Shown: positions 1 to 9,053, counted from the first letter of the stretch. The stretch: DNA of 64,000 nucleotides from Nocardia ignorata NBRC 108230 (GCF_001612905.1 NZ_BDBI01000026.1:1-64000); one strand, 5' to 3'. Numbers and translations are program-made. The notes: a model not told the origin generated them from the letters alone.

Positions 1-1243
1 CGCCCCCGCGACCGGCGATCCCGCGACCCCCGCGCCCGAGGCGACCACCCCGGCGCCGCAGTCGCGTGTGTTCCCGGCTCAGGCCCCGCCGACGCCGACC
101 CCGCCGCCCGCCGATCTCACGCCCGCCCAGCAGCAGGCCAAGGAGATCGCCGACGCCAAGGCGCTGCGGCAGAGCACCGACCAGAACATGCAGCAGGTCG
201 CGGTCATGAGCATGGACTGCACCAAGCCCGACCCGTTGGCCGGTAACGACGACCCGGCCCTGCCGCTGGTCACCTGCTCGCAGGACGGCACGGAGGTGTT
301 CCTGCTCGGCCCGAGCCGCATCGACGGCCAGGAGATCGCCGACGCCACGTCGGGCTTCAACGCCCAGCAGGCCCGCCACGAGGTGAACCTCGAGTTCCGT
401 TCCACCGGAACGGACGCCTGGGCCGCGCTCACCGGCGAGTACGTCAACAAGCGGGTCGCGTTCGTGCTCGACTCGAAGGTCGTGAGCGCCCCGCAGGTGC
501 AGCAGGGCCCGCAGCTCGGCGGCAGCACCTCCATCTCGGGCAGCTTCACCGCCGACAGCGCGAGCGAGCTGGCCAACACCCTCAAGTACGGCTCGCTGCC
601 GCTGTCGTTCACCACCTCCGAGGCGGAGACGGTGTCGGCCACGCTCGGCCTGGCCGCGCTCAAGGCCGGTCTGCTCGCCGGTGCGGTCGGTCTGCTCGCG
701 GTGCTGCTGTACTGCCTGTTCGTGTACCGGATGCTCGGCTTCCTCGCCGGGTTCTCGCTGATCGCCGCCGGTTTCGCCGTGTACGGCATCATCGTGCTGC
801 TCGGGCGCTGGATCGGGTTCACCCTCGACCTGGCCGGTATCGCCGGTCTGATCATCGGTATCGGTCTGACCGCCGACTCCTTCGTCGTGTTCTTCGAACG
901 CATCAAGGACGAGATGCGCGAGGGCCGCAGCTTCCGTTCGGCCGTGCCGCGCGGCTGGGCCCGCGCGCAGCGGACCAACCTCTCGGGTAAGACGGTCAGC
1001 CTGATCGCCTCGGTCGTGCTGTACCTGCTCGCCGCCGGTCAGGTGAAGGGCTTCGCGTTCACCCTCGGTGTCACCACCGTGCTCGACGTGATCGTGCTCT
1101 ACCTGGTCACCGCCCCGCTGCTGATGCTCGCCTCGCGCTCGCCGTTCTGGGCGAAACCGTCGGTGAACGGCTTGGGTTCGGTGCAGCAGATCGCCAGGGA
1201 ACGTGGCGCGGGCCAGGTCCGGCCGAAGGAGATGTCACGATGA
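1..1243 (+). CDS. secD: Protein translocase subunit SecD, 5' end truncated
   Basis: SecD works with SecF at SecYEG and uses the proton gradient to complete export of preproteins. The frame is open from base 2, so the N-terminus lies outside the window. What remains is a Pro/Ala-rich linker, most of the extracytoplasmic domain, and a C-terminal block of five hydrophobic helices. That block contains the family signature GIGLTADSFVVFFERIKDE, near residue 265 of the visible part. The stop overlaps the secF start by four bases (ATGA), so the pair is translationally coupled. The order secD-secF-lipoprotein-apt-relA matches M. tuberculosis Rv2587c-Rv2583c. The identification is secure. Confidence 0.95.
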   Translation, partial: APATGDPATPAPEATTPAPQSRVFPAQAPPTPTPPPADLTPAQQQAKEIADAKALRQSTDQNMQQVAVMSMDCTKPDPLAGNDDPALPLVTCSQDGTEVFLLGPSRIDGQEIADATSGFNAQQARHEVNLEFRSTGTDAWAALTGEYVNKRVAFVLDSKVVSAPQVQQGPQLGGSTSISGSFTADSASELANTLKYGSLPLSFTTSEAETVSATLGLAALKAGLLAGAVGLLAVLLYCLFVYRMLGFLAGFSLIAAGFAVYGIIVLLGRWIGFTLDLAGIAGLIIGIGLTADSFVVFFERIKDEMREGRSFRSAVPRGWARAQRTNLSGKTVSLIASVVLYLLAAGQVKGFAFTLGVTTVLDVIVLYLVTAPLLMLASRSPFWAKPSVNGLGSVQQIARERGAGQVRPKEMSR

Positions 1244-2418
1244 GAAATGCCGATCCGACGACTGAATCGCTGAACCTGGACAAGGCCGAGCCCACCGCGT
1301 CCCCGCAGCACGGGTTCTTCGAACGGCTCTACACCGGTACCGGTGGCTTCCCGATCGTCAGCAGGCGCAAGTTCTTCTACACGATGTCGGCGGTGCTGCT
1401 GCTGATCTCGCTGCTGAGCATCGCGGTGCGCGGGTTCACCCTCGGTATCGACTTCGAGGGCGGCTCGCGCATCCAGGTCCCGGCGCTCGCGAATGTCACC
1501 ACCCAGGAGGTGGAGGACGTCTACGCCGAGACCCTCGGCCACGGCCCGGTGACGGTGCAGGAGGTCGGTTCCGGTTCCGCCGCGACCATCCAGGTGCGCT
1601 CGGAGACCCTCGACAAGGACCAGACCGACCAGCTGCAGAGCGCGTTGCGCGCGATGCTCGAGCAGGAGTCGGGCACCTCGGTCGGCCTGGAAGCCATCAG
1701 CATCGCCGAGATCAGCGAGACCTGGGGTGGCCAGATCACCCAGAAGGCGCTGATCGCGCTCGCGGTGTTCGTGGCGCTGACGATGATCTACATCGCCATC
1801 CGCTTCGAACGCGACATGTCGATCGCGGCGATCGTGTCGCTGTTCTTCAACCTCATCGTCACGGCGGGCATCTATTCGCTGGTCGGGTTCGAGGTGACCC
1901 CGGCCGCGGTGATCGGTCTGCTCACGATTCTCGGTTACGTGCTCTACGACAACGTGGTCGTCTTCGACAAGGTCGAGGAGAACACCCGCGGTGTCCTGCA
2001 CCTGCACAAGCGGACCTACGCCGAACAGGCCAACCTGGCCGCCAACCAGACTCTGATGCGCTCGATCAGCACCACCGTCATCGGCATCCTGCCGATCATC
2101 GGCATGCTGGTGATCGCGGTGTGGATGCTCGGTGTCGGCACGCTGAAGGACCTCGCGCTGGTACAGCTGGTCGGCATGATCGTCGGCGCCTACTCCTCGA
2201 TCTTCCTCGCCGTTCCGGTGCTGGTGTCGATCAAGGAACGCTGGGGCCCGGTCGCCGCGCACACCAAGAAGGTGCTCGACAAGCGCGCCGGTGGCGGCAC
2301 CGCACGCGTGCCGGTGACGGCGGGAGCCCGCGCGGCGCGCGGTCCCCGGCCCACCGACGCCGGTGCGCCCAGGCCCGGCGCGCGGCCGAGCGGGAAGCGG
2401 CACAAGGGCAGGCACTGA
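1240..2418 (+). CDS. secF: Protein translocase subunit SecF
   Basis: 392-residue partner of SecD in the auxiliary Sec translocon. One transmembrane helix lies near residues 45-63. A periplasmic domain follows (GIDFEGGSRIQV motif near residue 72), then five helices with the SecF signature YDNVVVFDKVEENTR near residue 238. The C-terminal 40 residues form a basic Pro/Gly/Arg-rich cytoplasmic tail, as in other actinobacterial SecF proteins. The start ATG overlaps the secD stop. The next gene begins 22 bases downstream, so secDF and the lipoprotein gene are probably co-transcribed. Confidence 0.95.
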   Translation: MRNADPTTESLNLDKAEPTASPQHGFFERLYTGTGGFPIVSRRKFFYTMSAVLLLISLLSIAVRGFTLGIDFEGGSRIQVPALANVTTQEVEDVYAETLGHGPVTVQEVGSGSAATIQVRSETLDKDQTDQLQSALRAMLEQESGTSVGLEAISIAEISETWGGQITQKALIALAVFVALTMIYIAIRFERDMSIAAIVSLFFNLIVTAGIYSLVGFEVTPAAVIGLLTILGYVLYDNVVVFDKVEENTRGVLHLHKRTYAEQANLAANQTLMRSISTTVIGILPIIGMLVIAVWMLGVGTLKDLALVQLVGMIVGAYSSIFLAVPVLVSIKERWGPVAAHTKKVLDKRAGGGTARVPVTAGARAARGPRPTDAGAPRPGARPSGKRHKGRH

Positions 2419-2440
2419 CGGCACGAGCAGGGGTCTCATC

Positions 2441-4153
2441 ATGCGACGCAGCACGATTCGGCTGATCACCGTCCTCGCCGCGGCAGGCGTCGGCGCCGGT
2501 CTGGTGACCGGGTGTTCGACCAAGAACCAGGTGCCCTCGATCGGTTACGCCGTCGACGCGGCGGTCGCCAGCTACAACGGCGGCAGCACCCTCGGCGCGA
2601 GCAGCGGCGCGGCGGCGGTGTTCGGGCGCGTGCTCACCGGGTTCTTCTACACCGGACCCGACGGTCAGCAGGTGGCCGACACCGACGCGGGCACCGCCAA
2701 GGAGGTGCCGGGCGAGACCCAGACCGTGCAGTACCGGCTCAATCCCGACGGGGTGTACTCCGACGGGGTCGCGACCTCCTGTGACGATCTGGTGCTCGCC
2801 TGGTCGGCCCGGTCGGGCCGGTTCACCCGGTCCGGTGACCGCGGCCAGGCACCGATGTTCGACGCCGCGAGCACCGACGGCTACGACGACATCGAGCGGG
2901 TGGACTGCCAGCCGGGGTCCAAGGACGCCACCGTGGTGTTCCGTCCGGGCAGGCACTACCTGCCGTGGCGCACCCTGTTCACCGCCGCCGAGCTGATGCC
3001 GGCCCACGTGGTGGCCCAGGCGGTCGGTGTACCGAACGTGGTCGACGCGCTGCAGTCCGGTGACGGCGCGGTGATCGGCCGGATCGCCGACTTCTGGAAC
3101 TCGGGCTGGACCATGGCACCGGGCGAACTGGATCTCACCAGGTTCCCGTCGTCGGGTCCGTACCGCATCGAATCCTTCACCGCGGCCGACGGTTTGGTGC
3201 TCGTCGCCAACGAGAAGTGGTGGGGATCGGCACCCGAGACCAGCCGTATCGTGGTCTGGCCCAAGGGTACCGACTACGCGGCCAAGGCCAAGGAGAACGC
3301 GCTCGGCGTGGTCGACCTCGGCGCGGGCTCGGTGACCGACCTGGCCCTGGAGGGATTCGACGAGCAGACCGTCCCCGGCCGCGGCGCCGAACAGCTCGTG
3401 CTCGGCACGGGTGGGGTGTTCGCCCGGGTGGAGACGCGGCGTGCCTTCGCCCAGTGCGTCCCGCGCCAGGCCCTGTTCGACACCCTCGGCAAGGCCGGTG
3501 AGGTGCCGCCGCGCGGCCTCGGCTCGGGAACTTTGAATTCGCGGGTGGTGCAACAGGATTCGCTGTATTACGGTGCTGTGTCCGGAGCCGGCGACCGCTA
3601 TCGCGGCACCGATATTCCCGGTGCCACGGCGACACTCGCCTCGGCGGGGACCGCCCAGCCGACCATCCGGATCGGCTATCTGACCCCCGATGCCCGCCGG
3701 GCGAAGACCGTGGCGATGATCGCGGAATCCTGCCGTGGGGCCGGCATCACGGTCGTCGACGCGGGCGCACCGGATTTCACGCCGGCCAAGCTCGGCGAGG
3801 GCGCGGTGGACGCGGTGCTCGGCAGTACGGCGGCGGTTCCGGGACCGGCCGGATCGGCGACCGGTGTCGCCGCGTTCGCCGCTTTGCGGGCGGGTAACGG
3901 GCTCGATGCGGGAGGTTTCGGGAACGCTCGCTACGATGCCATCACCGATCAGCTTGCGGGCGAGACCGATTCGACCGCGACGCTGAATCTGCTGACCGAG
4001 GCCGAGAACCTGCTGTGGGCGCAGCTGCCGAGCATCCCGTTGTTCGCCACTCCGCGCACCATCGCGTTCGGTAACGGCATGCAGAACGGGATCCCCGGGC
4101 CGACGCAGGCGGGCACCGGGTGGAATATGGATCGCTGGGTGTTGCAGCGGTGA
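2441..4153 (+). CDS. ABC-transporter-like peptide-binding lipoprotein (Rv2585c type)
   Basis: 570-residue lipoprotein resembling extracellular solute-binding proteins of family 5 (DppA/OppA). The N-terminus has two arginines, a hydrophobic stretch and a lipobox LVTGC with Cys25, which decides the ATG at 2441 over the longer frame starting at 2363. Family-like stretches include FPSSGPYRIESF in the middle and a C-terminal RWVL ending. The gene sits between secF and apt exactly as Rv2585c does. No ABC permease or ATPase is adjacent, so transport is unproven; a role in envelope peptide binding is inferred from the family only. Confidence 0.85.
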   Translation: MRRSTIRLITVLAAAGVGAGLVTGCSTKNQVPSIGYAVDAAVASYNGGSTLGASSGAAAVFGRVLTGFFYTGPDGQQVADTDAGTAKEVPGETQTVQYRLNPDGVYSDGVATSCDDLVLAWSARSGRFTRSGDRGQAPMFDAASTDGYDDIERVDCQPGSKDATVVFRPGRHYLPWRTLFTAAELMPAHVVAQAVGVPNVVDALQSGDGAVIGRIADFWNSGWTMAPGELDLTRFPSSGPYRIESFTAADGLVLVANEKWWGSAPETSRIVVWPKGTDYAAKAKENALGVVDLGAGSVTDLALEGFDEQTVPGRGAEQLVLGTGGVFARVETRRAFAQCVPRQALFDTLGKAGEVPPRGLGSGTLNSRVVQQDSLYYGAVSGAGDRYRGTDIPGATATLASAGTAQPTIRIGYLTPDARRAKTVAMIAESCRGAGITVVDAGAPDFTPAKLGEGAVDAVLGSTAAVPGPAGSATGVAAFAALRAGNGLDAGGFGNARYDAITDQLAGETDSTATLNLLTEAENLLWAQLPSIPLFATPRTIAFGNGMQNGIPGPTQAGTGWNMDRWVLQR

Positions 4154-4179
4154 GTCGTGGACGTGAGACAGAGGTGGCG

Positions 4180-4752
4180 ATGAGTAAGCACGCGGTGGTC
4201 GAATCCGCCGATCAGGTCGGCGAACGGACCGGCAAGGCCGCCGACGCGGTCGCCCGGCTCACCCGCTGGCACGACGACTTCCCCACCCCCGGCGTGCGTT
4301 TCGCCGATCTCACCCCCGTCTTCGCCGATGCCGAGGGCTTCCGCGCGGTCATCGATTGCTTCGCCGCCGTCGCCACCGACGTGGACCTGGTCGCCGGGGT
4401 CGACGCGCGCGGCTTCCTGCTCGGCGCCGGAGTGGCCGCCACCCTCGGCACCGGGGTGCTCGCCATCCGCAAGGGCGGCAAGCTGCCCCCGCCGGTCGTC
4501 TCGCGCGAGTACCAGCTCGAATACGGCAGCGCCGCACTGGAGATCCCCGCCGACGGGGTGGAGCTCGCGGGCAAGCGCATCCTGCTGCTCGACGACGTCC
4601 TCGCCACCGGCGGCACCCTCGCCGCGTCGGCGGGCCTGTTCACCGAGGTCGGTGCCGAGGTGGTCGCGGCGGCGGTCGTGCTGGAACTGGAGTTCCTGAA
4701 GGGCCGCGAGCACCAGGGTGACTACCCGCTGACCTCGATCGTCAAGCTCTAG
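4180..4752 (+). CDS. apt: Adenine phosphoribosyltransferase
   Basis: 190-residue purine salvage enzyme that converts adenine and PRPP to AMP. The type I phosphoribosyltransferase PRPP loop ILLLDDVLATGGTL lies near residue 131, and the family block GVRFADLTPVF near residue 38. The start ATG at 4180 follows a GAGGTGG ribosome-binding site; the ATG at 4120 would overlap the lipoprotein gene by 34 bases. Position between the Rv2585c-like gene and relA is conserved in mycobacteria. Its 3' end overlaps the convergent GNAT gene by 11 bases. Here five extra genes separate apt from relA. Confidence 0.95.
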   Translation: MSKHAVVESADQVGERTGKAADAVARLTRWHDDFPTPGVRFADLTPVFADAEGFRAVIDCFAAVATDVDLVAGVDARGFLLGAGVAATLGTGVLAIRKGGKLPPPVVSREYQLEYGSAALEIPADGVELAGKRILLLDDVLATGGTLAASAGLFTEVGAEVVAAAVVLELEFLKGREHQGDYPLTSIVKL

Positions 4753-5347
4753 GTTCGCGCCACATCGGCCACACCGACGGCCCTTCGGGCAGGTGCAGTT
4801 CCCCGGTGACGACGAAGCCGAAACGTTCGTAGTAGGCGATGTTGTCGGCGTTGCTCGATTCGAGGTAGGCGGCGGTGCCCTCGGCGTCGCAGCGGTCCAG
4901 GCGTGAGCGCAGCAGCGCCCCGCCGTAGCCGCCACCACGCACGTCGGGGGCGGTGCCGATCACCGACAGGTACCAGTGCGGCCGGCTCGGATGGTGCTTC
5001 TTCAGCAGGTCGCCGACCGTCTTGCCCGACAGGATCCGGCGGCCGAACGCCCGCCACAGCCCGGGCATGGCACGCAGGTCGGCGCCGAAGGAACCGTATG
5101 GTCCCGGCGGAGCCCACAGGGTCGCACCGCCGATGGTGCCGTCGGGTCGGGTCGCGAGTTCGCAGGCGCCGAGCGGAACGAAGTAGTGCCTGGCCATCGC
5201 ACCGAAGAACCACGGCAGACCGGCCGCCCGCCGCTGCGGGTCCGGCAGGATCCAGCTCATCACCGGGTCGTGCCGGAACGCCGAGGCCAAGGTTTCGGCC
5301 AGCGCCCCCACGTCGGCCTGTTTGGCCGCGCGCACTGTGGTCAACAC
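4742..5347 (-). CDS. GNAT family N-acetyltransferase
   Basis: 201-residue acetyltransferase of the GCN5-related family. The acetyl-CoA pyrophosphate loop is VRGGGYGGALL near residue 137, followed by the conserved SSNADNIAYYERFGF block of motif B. The GTG at 5347 was chosen because an AGGTG sits about seven bases upstream; the frame stays open back to 5452, which would overlap the neighbouring flavoprotein gene. The substrate cannot be inferred. It reads in the same direction as the flavoprotein gene upstream, 64 bases away, and converges on apt. Confidence 0.85.
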   Translation of the reverse strand: MLTTVRAAKQADVGALAETLASAFRHDPVMSWILPDPQRRAAGLPWFFGAMARHYFVPLGACELATRPDGTIGGATLWAPPGPYGSFGADLRAMPGLWRAFGRRILSGKTVGDLLKKHHPSRPHWYLSVIGTAPDVRGGGYGGALLRSRLDRCDAEGTAAYLESSNADNIAYYERFGFVVTGELHLPEGPSVWPMWREPRA

Positions 5348-5411
5348 ATCTGTCACCTTCCACTGACGGTGGGCGCTGCTCGCCCGCCGGTTTGTCGACC
5401 GCCCGTCCGGT

Positions 5412-6515
5412 TCACCATGTCCAGCTCGTCCGCAGCGGCCCGAGCTGCCCACCGCGCAACGTCGCGCGGCAGACCTGTTCCTTCAGCAGAGCGGCCGTGC
5501 GGCCGGTGAGGACCGCGGGCAGCGGGCGGTCGGTGAGGTCGGAGAACTGGATGAGCGCGTCGCGGCGCCCCAGGCTCACGGACTGGCCGATGTACTTGCG
5601 GCGCAGGGGTTTCGGCTCACGGCCCGTGAGGGCTCGCAGAACGGTCTCGGCCGCGTGTACGCCGCAGGGCACTGCGGCCTGGCAGCTCATCCGCAACGGG
5701 TTCGTGCCGAGGGCGACCGCGTCACCGGCGCCGACGATGTTCGGACTCGTTGTGCTGACCAGGGTGTCGTCGACGAGCATGGCCCCGGCCGCGTCCACTT
5801 CCAGCCCGCTCGACCGGGCCAGGTCCGAGGGCGCGAAGGCGGTGGTGGTGATCGCGAGGTCGGTGTCGAGGACCGTGCCGTCGGTGAGGGTGATCTTGTC
5901 CTGGGCGATCGCCGTGACGGCCACCTGGTCGACCACCGTCACCCCGAGTGCCGCCAAGGCGGTACGCGCGCGGACACGCCCTCGTGCGGACAGGCTGTGG
6001 CCCAGTTCGCCGGTCACCAATCGCACCCGCACAGCACCGGTCTCGGCGAGTTCGGCGGCGGTTTCGATGCCGGTGAGGCCGCCACCGATCACCGTCACCG
6101 TGGCGCCGGCGGGCAGGTCGGCCAGGCGCAGGCGGGCGCGGTCGGCTTCGGCGCGGCTGCCGAGCGAGACAGCATGCTCGGCACCCGCGATACCGGTGTC
6201 GTCGGTGTGGCTACCCGGGGCGTAGACGAGGTGGTCGTAACCGATCTCGTCGCCGGAATCGGTCCGTACGTGGTGGTGCCGGGCGTCGATGACCTGCGCG
6301 GTGGCGGTGACGATGCGCACGGCGTCGGGCAGGACGCTGCGCAGCGGCCGATGGGCTCGGTGTGTGCCCGCGATGTACTGGTGCAACCGGATGCGTTCCA
6401 CGAAGTCGGTGCCCGGATTCAGCAGCGTCACCTGGACGCCCGGGTGACGGGCCAGGCGCTTGGCGGCGCTGATCCCGGCGTACCCGCCGCCGAGGACAAC
6501 CACGTCGGCCTTCAT
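5412..6515 (-). CDS. FAD-dependent pyridine nucleotide oxidoreductase (NDH-2-like)
   Basis: 367-residue flavoprotein of the pyridine-nucleotide-disulfide oxidoreductase superfamily, of the size and layout of NADH:quinone oxidoreductase (NDH-2) or AIF-like proteins. An N-terminal FAD Rossmann motif LGGGYAGISAAKRLA begins at residue 8. A second motif IGGGLTGIETAAELAE near residue 155 binds NAD(P)H. IVGAGDAVAL near residue 272 is the FAD-contacting GD motif. No CxxxxC redox pair is present, so a disulfide reductase is unlikely. There is no obvious C-terminal membrane helix. The gene diverges from the ABC-F gene across a 240-base region containing a palindrome. Confidence 0.85.
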   Translation of the reverse strand: MKADVVVLGGGYAGISAAKRLARHPGVQVTLLNPGTDFVERIRLHQYIAGTHRAHRPLRSVLPDAVRIVTATAQVIDARHHHVRTDSGDEIGYDHLVYAPGSHTDDTGIAGAEHAVSLGSRAEADRARLRLADLPAGATVTVIGGGLTGIETAAELAETGAVRVRLVTGELGHSLSARGRVRARTALAALGVTVVDQVAVTAIAQDKITLTDGTVLDTDLAITTTAFAPSDLARSSGLEVDAAGAMLVDDTLVSTTSPNIVGAGDAVALGTNPLRMSCQAAVPCGVHAAETVLRALTGREPKPLRRKYIGQSVSLGRRDALIQFSDLTDRPLPAVLTGRTAALLKEQVCRATLRGGQLGPLRTSWTW

Positions 6516-6581
6516 CTACGACCCCCTCTGTCCGCGTTCGTCTTTCACGATAGTGACCTGTCGCGCAGCGAGGGTATGCAG

Positions 6582-6595
6582 GTGAGCGGGCTCAC
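6582..6595. promoter_or_regulatory. 14-bp palindrome in divergent promoter region
   Basis: Perfect inverted repeat GTGAGC-GG-GCTCAC, midway between the divergent flavoprotein (start 6515) and ABC-F (start 6756) genes. Its size and position fit a dimeric repressor operator. No regulator gene is adjacent, so the binding protein is unknown. A short hairpin is the alternative. Confidence 0.4.
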
Positions 6596-6642
6596 GCGCG
6601 GAAAAAAATAGAGTGGCGTGGTCCGGGGAACCGGTGTTATCA

Positions 6643-6690
6643 ATGAAGGGTCTTGTCCCCGACGATCGGAGTCATGCGTTGATTTCTTGA
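6643..6690 (+). CDS. Possible 15-residue leader peptide of the ABC-F gene
   Basis: Short open frame ATG...TGA coding for MKGLVPDDRSHALIS, ending 65 bases before the ABC-F start. ABC-F antibiotic-resistance genes are commonly controlled by ribosome-stalling leader peptides, and the position fits. There is no convincing ribosome-binding site. An A-run at 6602-6608 and a TTATCA at 6637-6642 could instead be promoter elements, in which case this frame would lie at or upstream of the transcript start. Treat as a candidate only. Confidence 0.25.
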   Translation: MKGLVPDDRSHALIS

Positions 6691-6755
6691 GGTAGCGCTT
6701 TCGGGCGGTCCGCACTGTGCGCACCGCGTATCCGTCGCACCTCGAGGTGGTCCGC

Positions 6756-8333
6756 ATGTCTACGCTGTCCTTTTCCGATCTCACTTTCCACTGGCCCGAC
6801 GGCACCGTCGTCTTCGACGGCCTCGATGCCACCATGGGACCCGGCCAGATCGGTCTGGTCGGTGCCAACGGCGCCGGGAAGTCCACGCTGCTGCGGCTGA
6901 TCGCCGGCGAACTGCGCCCGATGCGCGGATCGATCGCCGTGCCGGGTGATCTCGGTTATCTGCGGCAGGATCTCGGCATGCGCACCGGTCAGCGCGTCGA
7001 TGCCGTGCTCGGGATCGACACGCTGCGGGCGGCACTGCACCGCATCGAGCACGGCACGGCCGATGCCGCCGACTTCGACACCGTCGGCAACCAGTGGCAG
7101 GTGGAGGACGAGGCGATCGCGCTGCTCGGCAAACTCGGCCTCGACTACGTGGCCGGATCCGTCGCCGACCTCGACCGCACTCTCGACACCCTCTCCGGCG
7201 GGGAGACGGTGCTGCTCGGACTGGTCGCCGAACTGCTGCGCGAACCGGATGTGCTGCTGCTCGACGAACCGACCAACAACCTCGACTCGGTCGCGCGGGC
7301 ACGGCTCTACACGGTGATCCGCCAGTTCACCGGCACGGTGATCGTGGTCAGCCACGACCGCGAACTGCTCGACCGGATGGACGGTATCGCCGAACTCCGG
7401 GCGGGTGAAATCCGGTCGTTCGGCGGCAATTTCACCGACTACGAACGCGTCGTCGAGGCCGAACAGCAGGCCGCGCTCGCCGCCGTGCGCGACGCGCGCA
7501 GCGACGTCCGCAAACAGGCACGTGAACTGGAAGCGGCCAGGATCAAACTCGACCGCCGAAAGCGCTACGGACAGAAGATGTCCGACACCAAGCGTGAGCC
7601 GAAGATCGTGATGGGCAACCGCAAACGCAGTGCCGAGGTGTCGGCGGGCAAGCTGCGCAATTCCCACATCGACAAACTCGACACCGCTCGCGAAACCCTC
7701 GACCAGGCCGAGGAGTCGGTGCGCGCCGACCGGGAGATCCGGATCGAACTGCCCGGCACCCGGCTGTACCCGGGGCAGGACGTGATCGCCCTCGACCAGG
7801 TGCGTCTGGCCAACGGTCCCGTCGTCGATCTGCGGGTGAGTGGGCCGGAACGGATCGCGCTCACCGGACGCAACGGTGCGGGCAAGACCACCCTGCTGCG
7901 GCGGATCGTCGCGGAGGGCCCGAAGGTGGCGTGGCGGTTGCTGCCCCAGCGGCTCGACGTGTTCGACGACGCGCGAACGGTGTTCGAGAACGTGGCCGAT
8001 GCCGCACCGCACGCTTCGGCCGAGCAGATCCGGGGACAGCTGGCGCGCTTCCTGTTCCGCGGTGCCGACGCCGGCATCCCGGCCTCGGCGCTGTCGGGCG
8101 GGGAACGACTGCGGGCCGCGCTGGCGACGCTGCTGCTCGCCGAACCCGCGCCCAAACTGCTGATGCTCGACGAACCGACCAACAATCTGGACCTGCCGAG
8201 CCTGGCGCATCTCACCCAGGCCCTGGCAAGCTTCGAGGGTGCGCTGCTCGTGGTGAGCCACGATCAGCGGTTCCTGGACGACATCGGCGTCACCCGGAGG
8301 CTCGAACTCACCCCCGACGGGCTGGTCGAGTAG
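6756..8333 (+). CDS. ABC-F family ATPase (ribosome-associated)
   Basis: 525-residue soluble protein with two ABC domains and no membrane segment, the ABC-F layout. Domain 1 has Walker A GANGAGKST near residue 36, signature LSGGE and Walker B LLLDEPTNNLD. A charged linker (residues about 230-330) holds the P-site tRNA interaction motif in this family. Domain 2 has GRNGAGKTT, LSGGERLRAALA and LLMLDEPTNNLD. The ATG at 6756 has GAGGTGG upstream; the frame is open back to 6717. ABC-F proteins act on the ribosome and either relieve antibiotic inhibition or assist translation. The resistance role is inferred, not shown. Confidence 0.85.
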   Translation: MSTLSFSDLTFHWPDGTVVFDGLDATMGPGQIGLVGANGAGKSTLLRLIAGELRPMRGSIAVPGDLGYLRQDLGMRTGQRVDAVLGIDTLRAALHRIEHGTADAADFDTVGNQWQVEDEAIALLGKLGLDYVAGSVADLDRTLDTLSGGETVLLGLVAELLREPDVLLLDEPTNNLDSVARARLYTVIRQFTGTVIVVSHDRELLDRMDGIAELRAGEIRSFGGNFTDYERVVEAEQQAALAAVRDARSDVRKQARELEAARIKLDRRKRYGQKMSDTKREPKIVMGNRKRSAEVSAGKLRNSHIDKLDTARETLDQAEESVRADREIRIELPGTRLYPGQDVIALDQVRLANGPVVDLRVSGPERIALTGRNGAGKTTLLRRIVAEGPKVAWRLLPQRLDVFDDARTVFENVADAAPHASAEQIRGQLARFLFRGADAGIPASALSGGERLRAALATLLLAEPAPKLLMLDEPTNNLDLPSLAHLTQALASFEGALLVVSHDQRFLDDIGVTRRLELTPDGLVE

Positions 8334-8402
8334 GCAGGGGCATGATCGGGGACGACCGATACCCGCGGCGTTCGCCCGGGGACGACGAACAGATGGGGTG
8401 AC

Positions 8403-9023
8403 GTGGAGCAGTCCGTTGTGTCGATCGACGTGGTGACGTTGCGATGCTGGGAGGGCGACACCGGCGTGCGCGTGGGCATCGCGGCCCGCGAATTCGAACC
8501 CTTCACCGGTCAGCTGGCCCTGCCGGGCGTCCTGCTGGGGCGGGGCGAGCGGCTGGTCGAGGCCGCCCGTCGCGCGGTCCTGGGCAAACTCGGCGTGCCC
8601 GACACCGCGATCGTCGCGGTCGGCCAGCTGCGCACCTTCGACGAACCGCACCGCGACCCCCGTGGCCCCACCCTCGCGATCGCCATGTGGGCGGTCGTCG
8701 CCGAACACGAGGGCCCCGCCGAATGGGTCGGTTTCGACGAGGTGCCCCCGCTGGCCTTCGACCACAACCACATCATCGAGACCACCCGGCCCGCGCTGGC
8801 CGCCCTCCTCTGGAAAGACCCCACCTTCACCCGGGCCCTGGCAGGCGCCGAGTTCCCCGCCACCCGCGCGGTCGACCTCACCACCGCCCTGCACGGCACC
8901 CGCCCCGACCCCGCCAACCTCAACCGCACCCTCGCCACCATCCCCGGCCTGCACCGCACCGGCGAACGCCGCCGGGTCCGGGCCACCGGCCGCCCGGCTG
9001 TCGTGTGGGCCTTCGACAACTGA
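8403..9023 (+). CDS. Nudix-fold regulator, NrtR-like, with degenerate Nudix box
   Basis: 206-residue protein that aligns by eye with the NrtR family: an N-terminal Nudix fold and a C-terminal winged-helix segment (RTGERRRVRATGRPAVVWAF near the end). The Nudix box should be Gx5Ex7REUxEExGU. Here it reads GVLLGRGERLVEAARRAVLGKLGV in two adjoining pieces, so the catalytic REUxEE is replaced by RAVLGK. It is therefore probably non-hydrolytic and senses a nucleotide-like ligand. The stretch TFDEPHRDPRGPTLAIA is typical of this family. GTG start at 8403, 69 bases after the ABC-F gene. Its regulatory target is unknown. Confidence 0.65.
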   Translation: MEQSVVSIDVVTLRCWEGDTGVRVGIAAREFEPFTGQLALPGVLLGRGERLVEAARRAVLGKLGVPDTAIVAVGQLRTFDEPHRDPRGPTLAIAMWAVVAEHEGPAEWVGFDEVPPLAFDHNHIIETTRPALAALLWKDPTFTRALAGAEFPATRAVDLTTALHGTRPDPANLNRTLATIPGLHRTGERRRVRATGRPAVVWAFDN

Positions 9024-9044
9024 TCCGCGCCACGGCGCGGATCA
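9021..9044. terminator. Bidirectional hairpin between convergent genes
   Basis: Perfect inverted repeat TGATCCGCGCC-AC-GGCGCGGATCA that includes the stop codon of the Nudix-like gene and ends 9 bases before the stop of the convergent phosphoesterase gene. No T-run follows on either side, as usual for high-GC actinomycetes. Likely a shared terminator. Confidence 0.6.
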
Positions 9045-9053
9045 CGCGCGGAT

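Noticed and set aside
5348..5452. N-terminal extension of the GNAT gene
   Set aside because: The extension lacks hydrophobic or motif content and would overlap the flavoprotein gene; a better ribosome-binding site serves GTG 5347.
6672..8954. 760-codon minus-strand frame across the ABC-F and Nudix-like genes
   Set aside because: Shadow frame; both plus-strand genes carry clear family motifs.
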